This document shows, piece after piece, positions 1-4,952 of a stretch of DNA of 5,170 nucleotides. The stretch spans positions 1 to 5,170 of the forward strand of contig JAUVPO010000151.1 in the NCBI GenBank assembly GCA_030598625.1, in the 5' to 3' direction. The stretch's first letter is position 1. Each line of letters begins with the position of its first letter. The position numbers were made by a program, and so were the translations under genes. The DNA comes from Deferribacteres bacterium. GTDB taxonomy: Bacteria; Nitrospirota; Thermodesulfovibrionia; UBA6902. The notes under the pieces were generated by a model. The model was not told the origin of the DNA. It did not search any database and saw only the letters and a list, made by a program, of their open reading frames with translations.

Positions 1-911
1 CCGTTCTTGCATTCTATATTTTTTCAGAGAAAGGCGAAAAAACATATTACTCGCTTCCGGCCGTTGAAAAGATTGTTACCGGCGATATTTCAAAGGTAAG
101 CGTTAAAAAGAAGGGTGCGGAAATCAATCTGGAAAAAGTAGATGATAAATGGCGTGTCGGCGTTGAAAATTTCCAGGCCGATAATTTCCAGGTGGAAAAA
201 ATGCTGGAAGAAATTACCGGCTTGACCTTGACAGTTCTTGCTTCAGAGACAGGGGAATATGCCATTTATGAACTCGATGAGAAAAACAGGATTGAAGTAG
301 AAGTCTATAAAGGCGACAGCCGGTTACGCAAAGTCGTCATCGGCAAGCCTGCGTCATCCTACCGTCATACTTTTGTTATGCTTGATGACGACAACCGTGT
401 ATTTCACGCCGCCGGGAATTTCAGGGCTGTTTTTGATAAAGACGTCTCAGATATCCGCGATAAAAAGGTGATGGTGTTTCATGATGAGATCACCGAAGTC
501 ACATTGAAAAAGGACAAGGAGAAAATAACGGTCGTGAAAACATCGCTTCCGGTCCCGGTTGATGTGGCGGAAAAACAGGAGGAAGGGCAAAAGCCGGAAG
601 AAGCCGCCCCGAAATGGACAACCACTGACGGCAAACCGGCAAAGGAAGATGAAGTGGACGAGGTAATAAGCGCCCTCTCCGATCTTCTATGCGATAACTT
701 CATTGAGGACAGGAAAAAAGAAGATTTTTCTTCTCCCATCTTTACAGCAACTCTTAAGGGCGCGAAAACCTATTCGATTTCCCTTTTCGAAAAAACAGAC
801 AATCAATATCCCGCCATCTCATCAGAAAGCGACTATCCTTTTCTGGTCTCCGAATGGGAAGCAAAAAAAATCATGAAGGATTTGAAAGGGTTGCTGGAAG
901 AAAAGATGTAG
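1..911 (+). CDS. DUF4340 domain protein, N-terminus missing
   Basis: The gene is open from the left edge (first full codon at 3) and gives 302 residues before TAG at 909-911. A GTG at 192 could be mistaken for the start, but the same frame continues upstream with clear family sequence, so the true start lies outside the window. The first residues (VLAFYIF) look like the end of an N-terminal membrane anchor, followed by the typical YYSLP stretch. The DUF4340 pattern appears twice: a strand beginning ISKVSVKKKG (residue 29), W50 and a helix near 64-74, then ITEVTLKK (163), W205 and a helix near 217-228. The conserved IRDKKV is at 151-156. A charged, Pro/Glu-rich linker (about 180-203) separates the halves. 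In known relatives these anchored, mostly extracytoplasmic proteins often accompany a Gld-type ABC-2 transporter and its GldG-like partner. That would place transporter genes just left of the window, but this is inference. The function is unknown. Confidence 0.85.
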   Translation, partial: VLAFYIFSEKGEKTYYSLPAVEKIVTGDISKVSVKKKGAEINLEKVDDKWRVGVENFQADNFQVEKMLEEITGLTLTVLASETGEYAIYELDEKNRIEVEVYKGDSRLRKVVIGKPASSYRHTFVMLDDDNRVFHAAGNFRAVFDKDVSDIRDKKVMVFHDEITEVTLKKDKEKITVVKTSLPVPVDVAEKQEEGQKPEEAAPKWTTTDGKPAKEDEVDEVISALSDLLCDNFIEDRKKEDFSSPIFTATLKGAKTYSISLFEKTDNQYPAISSESDYPFLVSEWEAKKIMKDLKGLLEEKM

Positions 912-916
912 CGCCG

Positions 917-1194
917 AAGCAGGAATGTCTCAAGAAATAGGCCACTCTGGAAGATATGGAGGGTAATCTCTGGCCGATCCTTGAAAATATTTCGCTTATG
1001 AACGCGCAACAAAATACGCCCGGACAAAAAAATCTTTTAAAGAAGGCGCATAGCAATCCAAACTTATAAAGCCCAAAAGCCTGTCTTACGGTGTTATATT
1101 TTTCCCGGGCGAGGCAAAATCTGCAAGGCAACTCAGGCTGAAAATAATCGAAACGGATACCGGTTTATCCCATATAGTCTTTCTTGACTTTTAG
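917..1194 (+). pseudogene. Decayed protein-coding remnant, family not recognised
   Basis: No intact ORF covers this stretch, but it still reads like protein. In frame 2 (from 917) it gives KQECLKK, a TAG at 938-940, then ATLEDMEGNLWPILEN. At about 986 the sense passes to frame 1, giving YFAYERATKYARTKK, SFKEGA, a TAG at 1051-1053, KLIKPKSLS, YGVIFFPGEAKSAR, LRLKIIETDTG and HIVFLDF, with TAG at 1192-1194. One lost base near 986-990 plus two stop mutations would therefore explain the remnant. Staying in frame 1 throughout would need three stops (964, 982, 1051). The hydrophobic/charged alternation at the end suggests the beta-strand C-terminus of a secreted or lipoprotein-like domain, but I cannot name the family. 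The remnant starts directly after the DUF4340 stop and may once have been co-transcribed with it. A chance reading is unlikely but not excluded. A 37-codon ORF inside it (956-1069) is part of the frame 2 reading and is not called separately. Confidence 0.55.
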
Positions 1195-1236
1195 AAACGT
1201 GTTGAACCGGGGAAGTGATGGGCCTTGATTTTTTTG

Positions 1237-1264
1237 TTGCTTTTGGCTGCTGTGTGCGTATAAT
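1237..1264 (+). promoter_or_regulatory. Candidate sigma-70 promoter for the CBM48 gene
   Basis: A perfect TATAAT (1259-1264) is preceded by TTGCTT (1237-1242, three of six consensus positions) with a 16 bp spacer. Transcription would begin near 1271, leaving an untranslated leader of about 85 nt before the CBM48 start. The weak -35 keeps confidence moderate. The leader contains an 11-codon ORF at 1286-1318, described under findings. Confidence 0.45.
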
Positions 1265-1343
1265 ATCAAAAATAAGATTCGCGATATGAAAATGCGCTAC
1301 AAATATTATAAGTCGTAAATGCTGAGATAAATAGTAACCTTGG

Positions 1344-1353
1344 AAAGGAGGTG
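1344..1353 (+). promoter_or_regulatory. Very strong ribosome binding site of the CBM48 gene
   Basis: AAAGGAGGTG matches the 16S anti-Shine-Dalgarno sequence without a break. It fixes the CBM48 start at ATG 1356, although the GGAGG core is only 4 nt from it, which is slightly close. It suggests efficient translation. Confidence 0.85.
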
Positions 1354-1355
1354 CT

Positions 1356-1664
1356 ATGAATATCAAAAAGCGTTACTTTAACGGCGGCCCCGTATGCGAA
1401 GTCACTTTTAATTTGCCTTTTGAAGAAGCTGAATTTGCAACGACGGTGCATATTGTCGGCGAGTTTAACGGCTGGGATATTTATGCAACACCAATGAAAA
1501 AGCTAAGGGACGGGACCTTTACAATAACTATTGATCTTGAACGGGAGAGGGAATATCAGTATCGTTACCTGGTAGACTTTACAAAGTGGGAAGATGACCA
1601 TGATGCCGACAAATATACACCGACTCCGTTCGGGGACAGTGTAAATTCAGTAGTAGTCGTATAA
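1356..1664 (+). CDS. Stand-alone CBM48 (isoamylase N-terminal/AMPK-type glycogen-binding) protein
   Basis: This 102-residue protein consists almost entirely of one carbohydrate-binding module family 48 (early-set, immunoglobulin-like) domain. The hallmarks are the strand VTFNLPFEEA (16-25), VHIVGEFNGWD (31-41) with W40, the PM of ATPMKKL (46-47), the GTFTITIDLE strand (53-62), YQYRYLVD (67-74), W78, and the closing DADKY (83-87) and NSVV (97-100). In branching enzymes, debranching enzymes and AMPK beta, this fold binds glycogen or starch, with the FNGW tryptophan in the binding site. There is no catalytic domain, signal peptide or membrane segment, so it is probably a small cytoplasmic glycogen-binding or adaptor protein. 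Stand-alone copies of this size are known in several bacterial groups and their role is undefined. No glycogen gene is visible nearby. The start is set by the ribosome binding site at 1344-1353. Confidence 0.9.
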   Translation: MNIKKRYFNGGPVCEVTFNLPFEEAEFATTVHIVGEFNGWDIYATPMKKLRDGTFTITIDLEREREYQYRYLVDFTKWEDDHDADKYTPTPFGDSVNSVVVV

Positions 1665-1706
1665 ACACGAAAATAATCAAGAGTACTCATTAACATGTAT
1701 CCGCAG

Positions 1707-1734
1707 AAGCTCTCCTTTTTGATTGTAAGAGCTT
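1707..1734. repeat. Inverted repeat downstream of the CBM48 gene
   Basis: AAGCTCT (1707-1713) and AGAGCTT (1728-1734) are perfect 7 bp complements around a 14 nt loop that contains a run of five T. An AT-rich second arm pair, AATAA (1735-1739) and TTATT (1744-1748), follows at once. It sits about 45 nt after the CBM48 stop, where a transcript end is expected. No T-run follows the stem on the + strand, so I do not call it a rho-independent terminator. Confidence 0.35.
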
Positions 1735-1784
1735 AATAAGCCCTTATTCACTTTCGACATTCATAATTAATGCTGCCGGCAATG

Positions 1785-1790
1785 TATAAT
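1785..1790 (+). promoter_or_regulatory. Candidate -10 element for the J-domain gene
   Basis: A perfect TATAAT stands about 88 nt before the ATG at 1879. The best -35 options are imperfect: TTCATA (1760-1765, four of six) gives a 19 bp spacer, while TCGACA (1754-1759, five of six) would need 25 bp. This is a plausible start of an independent transcript, but the -35 is weak. Confidence 0.35.
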
Positions 1791-1878
1791 ACAAGCTGTT
1801 TAATAACGTGGATCGATTTAAATTTCTAAAGAATTGCCGAAAAATTTGATATACGCAATTTAAAGGAATAACAGGAAA

Positions 1879-2304
1879 ATGGCCAATCTCATATATTATC
1901 TTTTGCTGGGAATATTAATTGTCTATATATTAAGTCCCCTGGACGCGCATCCGCTTTTTCTGGATGACCTTATCGCATCGGGGATATTGTTCTATTTGTT
2001 ATACAAGAATGCAAAACAAAAGAAACAACAGCAGCAATACCACTCTTCATCCCACAGCCGGTCAGGGGGGGACGAGACAAATAAATCACACGGGCCTCTT
2101 ACGTTAGAAGAAGCTTACAGATTATTGGGAGCTAACAGCGGCGCGTCATGGGAAGAAATAAATAAGGCATATAAAGAAAAGATGCGCAAATCCCATCCTG
2201 ACAAGGTCAGCCATCTTAGTGAAGAACTGCAGGAAAAGGCAAAAGAGATTGCCCTTAACCTCAATGAAGCGCTTGAAATAATTAAAAGAAGCAAAGGGAA
2301 GTGA
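1879..2304 (+). CDS. Membrane-anchored J-domain (DnaJ-like) protein with DUF1232-like N-terminus
   Basis: This 141-residue protein has two parts. Residues 3-18 and about 31-42 are hydrophobic; between them lies SPLDAHPLFLDDL (19-31), which resembles the DUF1232 core (sPlDliPd...DDl) with its middle shortened. A polar linker rich in Lys, Gln, Ser and His (about 43-72) leads to a C-terminal J domain (about 73-138): LTLEEAYRLLGA, helix II around EINKAYKEKMRK (93-104), the diagnostic HPD at 106-108, and helix III about 113-136. J domains stimulate the ATPase of Hsp70 (DnaK) through HPD. There is no Gly/Phe region, zinc finger or substrate domain, so this is a class III co-chaperone, probably recruiting DnaK to the inner membrane with the J domain on the cytoplasmic side. 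That topology and role are inferred. ATG 1879 is supported by AAAGGA at 1862-1867. The DUF1232 link is a motif resemblance only. Confidence 0.85.
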   Translation: MANLIYYLLLGILIVYILSPLDAHPLFLDDLIASGILFYLLYKNAKQKKQQQQYHSSSHSRSGGDETNKSHGPLTLEEAYRLLGANSGASWEEINKAYKEKMRKSHPDKVSHLSEELQEKAKEIALNLNEALEIIKRSKGK

Positions 2305-2331
2305 TCCTTAATCACCTCCATTTAAGGGAGA

Positions 2332-2366
2332 GGAAATACTTCGCAGCTCTACCACGCGGTATTTCC
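2332..2366 (+). other. Hairpin between the J-domain and VanZ-like genes
   Basis: GGAAATAC (2332-2339) and GTATTTCC (2359-2366) form a perfect 8 bp stem. After a two-base bulge (2340-2341), CGC (2342-2344) pairs with GCG (2356-2358), closing an 11 nt loop. No T-run follows, so it is not a typical terminator. It ends 21 nt before the VanZ-like ATG and could shape translation or mRNA stability, or be a protein-binding inverted repeat. A smaller stem, CCTTAA (2306-2311) with TTAAGG (2322-2327), lies just upstream. Confidence 0.5.
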
Positions 2367-2387
2367 ATTCTATGAGATTGAACTTAA

Positions 2388-3647
2388 ATGAGTAAAACGA
2401 TTGATACTGAAAAAGCAACCACGGGATGGAACAGGACATCCTGGGGGTGGGTCGTTTTGTGCTCAATCGGCATTTTTTCTATGGGCCCGGTTGCTCGAAA
2501 TATTCAGAGATTTATTTACGATTCTGTCGGCAGGGAATTTTTTACTTACATAGTTCTTTTTGTTGTTGTCGCCGGAGTGGCTGCCCTTCTTTATTCCTTT
2601 ATCTTTAAATTGAAAGTAAAGAGAATTTCTCAGTATGTCTGGCTTTTTATATGCGCCGGATTATATGTTTATGTCACTATTGAGCTTAGAAAATATCCTG
2701 AAGAAGCAATTCACCTCCTCGAATACGGGCTGTTGTCTTATTTTTTATTCAAGGCATTAAGCCACAGAATCCGGGATTGGACAATATATGTAACCGCTGT
2801 GTTATTTGTGCTGTTTATCGGTACGATAGATGAATTTTTGCAGTGGATAATACCAGGCAGATACTGGGGCTTTGAAGATATCAGATTAAACGCGCTTGCC
2901 GGGGGTGTTTTTCAACTTGCCGTCTGGAAAGGTATAAAGCCCGGAATTATATGCAGGTCGGTCAAGAATATCTCGGTTAATACGCTTGTTGGAATCATAA
3001 CCGTTAATTTGATATTCCTGGGCTTATGCCTTTCCAATACCCCAACCTCGGTAAAGCATTACACAGGCCCTTTCAATAAATTATACTGGCTGCGAAGCGA
3101 GGAACCCATGTCTGAATTCGGCTATAAACATAAAGACCCCGAAATCGGAACCTTCTATTCCCGACTGTCTTTAGCAGAATTGAGAGAGATTGATCTCAAA
3201 AATGGTGAAGCTTATGGGAAGATTGTGCATAAAGACATAAATTCGGAAGAGACATATCAAGAATTAATCAAGATATATACACCTTACACCGATCCATTTT
3301 TATACGAATTCCTGATACATGTTTTACGAAGAAACAACAAGTTTGAAGAACTTATGGAAAGAGATACTTCCGATGTTATAATTGAAATTAGTAATGCTGC
3401 CTACAGGGAGAATTTGCTTATTGAAAAATATTTTACAAATATACTGAAACATTCAGAACTGGGATGGTCTGACAAAAAAATTAAAGACCTGCAAAAAGCG
3501 GCATCTTTATGGGAAGAAAACTACACAAGTAAGGCAGGTAAAATAATTTCTTCTTTTAGCATGAAAACTGCCTGGTTATTGATTGTTGTCATATTGGTTA
3601 TAGTGTGGACATCCGGCAAGCTCTGGAAAAGAAGGCTTGATGCTTGA
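2388..3647 (+). CDS. VanZ-like membrane protein with a large extra soluble domain
   Basis: This 419-residue protein has a VanZ-type core. Predicted membrane segments lie near 19-34, 52-74, 84-100, 109-123, 131-148 and 197-216, with a last one at 395-409 followed by a basic end (KLWKRR). The family signature is clear: HLLEYGLLSY (109-118), then D148, E149 and Q152, PGR (156-158), D164, N168 and G172. The family is named after VanZ of glycopeptide-resistance clusters, but most members have no established function and there is no van gene here, so resistance should not be inferred. Residues 217-394 form an insert of about 178 residues, mostly polar and helical, unlike short VanZ proteins. I do not recognise it. 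It must lie on one side of the membrane, probably the outside. ATG 2388 has only a weak GAGA (2374-2377) upstream. The stop lies one base from that of the convergent DUF362 gene. Confidence 0.8.
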   Translation: MSKTIDTEKATTGWNRTSWGWVVLCSIGIFSMGPVARNIQRFIYDSVGREFFTYIVLFVVVAGVAALLYSFIFKLKVKRISQYVWLFICAGLYVYVTIELRKYPEEAIHLLEYGLLSYFLFKALSHRIRDWTIYVTAVLFVLFIGTIDEFLQWIIPGRYWGFEDIRLNALAGGVFQLAVWKGIKPGIICRSVKNISVNTLVGIITVNLIFLGLCLSNTPTSVKHYTGPFNKLYWLRSEEPMSEFGYKHKDPEIGTFYSRLSLAELREIDLKNGEAYGKIVHKDINSEETYQELIKIYTPYTDPFLYEFLIHVLRRNNKFEELMERDTSDVIIEISNAAYRENLLIEKYFTNILKHSELGWSDKKIKDLQKAASLWEENYTSKAGKIISSFSMKTAWLLIVVILVIVWTSGKLWKRRLDA

Positions 3648-3648
3648 G

Positions 3649-4521
3649 TTAATGACGGTTAAATAAGCGATAAGCAAGGCTGGCAGAGGTTTCCTTAAGA
3701 TAACGGATCCTGGTTGAAAACAGGCAACCCTGTCTATACATGGTCTTGACATCATCAAGACTACCGCCCAAAAGATTAATTTCAGGATCGCCCCATAATT
3801 CAAAAGCCATTCTATATGTATCGATTTCATTTAAATTTATTCCCATTATTTCAGCAGCTATGATATCCACGGCCAACATGTTTTCTCCGGCTACAACAGC
3901 GCCTGTGTACTTCGGAGTGCTTTGCACTTCATCAAACTCATTTCCCCATATGCCGTCTATTAAACAGAAATGGCTTGGCACCACCTGGTTCATATCAAGG
4001 ATTGCCTTACGAATAAAAGGATGGTACATAAGTTTTTGTTTCCGGGTGGGTATGAAACCAAAAACATTTTTCAGGCATAATGTTACGCCGGCCAGTGAAT
4101 GAGTTTTCATTTTTGCGATGTTAATTACGTAATCGTGATTAAACACACTGGCATTAAACGGCATTTCTTTGGTGTGATAAGGTTCAGGTATCGGTTTCCA
4201 AACTATTTTAGCTAAGCGTATATCTTCGAGCCGGACATTGGGAAATTCTTCAACTAACCGGCGATATCCAAGTTCTTCAAATGCCGTGGCTGTATCGCTG
4301 CATGATTCTCCTATTGTTATTTGAGGACAATCATGGAGACGTTCCAGAACTGCTCTTACTATGCCGATATCTACGGTCAAGCCATTACGGGAAGGCAGAC
4401 CGCCGGTAAGATTTGGTTTAATATAAACACGCTTTCCGCTGACGCTAAAACCCAGTGCATCGAGTGACTCGCATGCGCCCTGATAGGCATCGCCTGTTTT
4501 AGCGAGGTATAAATCATTCAT
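3649..4521 (-). CDS. DUF362 domain protein
   Basis: The 290 residues span the whole DUF362 domain. Conserved points in order are VYIKPNLTGG (32-41), TIGES (69-73), an FNHDYVINIAKMKTH stretch (127-141), TLCLKNVFG (147-155), LIDGIWG (187-193) and the AVVAGENMLAVD segment (208-219) ending in D219, then MGINLNEI (226-233). Some family members carry an added 4Fe-4S ferredoxin part. Here there is no CxxCxxC motif, and the C-terminus (about 265-290) is basic without metal ligands. Members are often annotated as iron-sulphur or uncharacterised proteins, and I know of no settled reaction. No signal peptide or membrane segment is seen, so it is probably cytoplasmic. The start at 4521 is supported by AGGA on the minus strand (4530-4533), 8 nt away. 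It converges on the VanZ-like gene with a single base between the stop codons, and no terminator hairpin is visible there. Confidence 0.85.
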   Translation of the reverse strand: MNDLYLAKTGDAYQGACESLDALGFSVSGKRVYIKPNLTGGLPSRNGLTVDIGIVRAVLERLHDCPQITIGESCSDTATAFEELGYRRLVEEFPNVRLEDIRLAKIVWKPIPEPYHTKEMPFNASVFNHDYVINIAKMKTHSLAGVTLCLKNVFGFIPTRKQKLMYHPFIRKAILDMNQVVPSHFCLIDGIWGNEFDEVQSTPKYTGAVVAGENMLAVDIIAAEIMGINLNEIDTYRMAFELWGDPEINLLGGSLDDVKTMYRQGCLFSTRIRYLKETSASLAYRLFNRH

Positions 4522-4705
4522 AGGTTATATCCTGTTATATTACACCAAGGCAAGTTTAGACAGGATTCGAATCTTCGTAAAAAAATATGCATTGATTTTT
4601 GAGCTACTTACAGCTTATCAATTTTTCACAAAAGAAACAGAATCTTTTATCGCTCACAGTTTATCTGTGGGTAAGCAATTCGAGGCGTTCAGAAAGGCCC
4701 GCTCC

Positions 4706-4789
4706 CTATTTTTTCTTTTTTGCGTCTTTTTTTGTTTTTGACTGTTTCGCGGATTTCGCCTTGTCCTTCTTGCCGCCTTTATCTCCCAT
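4706..4789 (-). CDS. Lysine-rich 27-residue miniprotein
   Basis: The minus-strand ORF begins MGDKGGKKDKAKSAKQ and ends in a lysine run before TAG (4706-4708). It has 27 residues, about half of them Lys, the rest mostly Ala, Ser, Gly, Asp and Gln, with no hydrophobic core, so it is likely disordered and strongly basic. Support comes from the signals: a full Shine-Dalgarno AAAAGGAGGT (minus strand, 4799-4808) with its GGAGG core 10 nt before the ATG, and a TATAAT promoter further up. Similar short proteins beginning MGDKGGKK occur in other bacteria as small hypothetical proteins; that is my recollection, not a search. Such basic tails can bind nucleic acid or ribosomes, but no function is established. 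A longer ORF on the same strand in another frame (4654-4866) reads through the same bases; it lacks such a ribosome binding site and I treat it as a shadow. Confidence 0.7.
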   Translation of the reverse strand: MGDKGGKKDKAKSAKQSKTKKDAKKKK

Positions 4790-4798
4790 ATCTCCTCT

Positions 4799-4808
4799 AC
4801 CTCCTTTT
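4799..4808 (-). promoter_or_regulatory. Ribosome binding site of the lysine-rich miniprotein
   Basis: Read on the minus strand this is AAAAGGAGGT, a near-complete match to the 16S anti-Shine-Dalgarno, at good spacing from ATG 4789. A second, closer GAGGAG (4792-4797) lies between it and the start. It is the main reason for accepting this very short gene and its start. Confidence 0.75.
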
Positions 4809-4833
4809 CCAGTAAATTGAAATTATTAAATGC

Positions 4834-4862
4834 ATTATAACCTTCTCTGACGTAAAGATAAA
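4834..4862 (-). promoter_or_regulatory. Candidate promoter of the lysine-rich miniprotein
   Basis: On the minus strand a perfect TATAAT (4834-4839) is preceded by TTTATC (4857-4862, three of six -35 positions) with a 17 bp spacer. Transcription would start near 4827, about 37 nt before the miniprotein ATG. It lies between the helicase terminator and the miniprotein, so the two genes are probably separate transcripts. Confidence 0.5.
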
Positions 4863-4915
4863 GCATAATGTATGAGGAGTGAGTTATGAAGAGGAGAGGT
4901 TAAGAGTCGCTTATG

Positions 4916-4940
4916 CAAAAAGTCCCGGTCCCGGCCGGAA
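4916..4940 (-). terminator. Probable rho-independent terminator of the helicase gene
   Basis: Transcribed leftwards, TTCCGG (4940-4935) pairs with CCGGGA (4928-4923) as a 6 bp stem with one G-U pair and a 6 nt loop. One base later comes a run of five U (4921-4917). It begins 12 nt after the helicase stop, the expected place. The stem is short but GC-rich. Confidence 0.55.
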
Positions 4941-4952
4941 ATGCCGCTCAAT

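Noticed and set aside
479..739. An 86-residue minus-strand ORF inside the DUF4340 gene.
   Set aside because: It is a Ser/Phe-rich antisense shadow of a Lys/Glu-rich coding region with no start signals.
1133..1366. A 77-residue minus-strand ORF across the CBM48 leader.
   Set aside because: It has no recognisable family and no ribosome binding site, and it opposes the decayed gene and the leader region.
2388..3647. Glycopeptide (teicoplanin) resistance function for the VanZ-like protein.
   Set aside because: Only the membrane signature is shared. There is no vanA/H/X/S/R gene nearby, and most VanZ-like proteins are unrelated to resistance.
4564..4573. GATTCGAATC resembles a tRNA T-loop, suggesting a tRNA end or attachment site.
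   Set aside because: It is only a 10 bp palindrome. The flanks do not pair as a T stem, and no acceptor or anticodon arm is found on either strand.
4652..4672. CACAG-TTTAT-CTGTG hairpin, considered as a terminator of the lysine-rich gene.
   Set aside because: On the transcribed minus strand the stem is only 5 bp before a C-A mismatch, and no U-run follows.
4654..4866. A 70-residue minus-strand ORF overlapping the lysine-rich gene.
   Set aside because: It has no good ribosome binding site at its start and reads the miniprotein bases in a shifted frame. The 27-residue frame has the full Shine-Dalgarno sequence.
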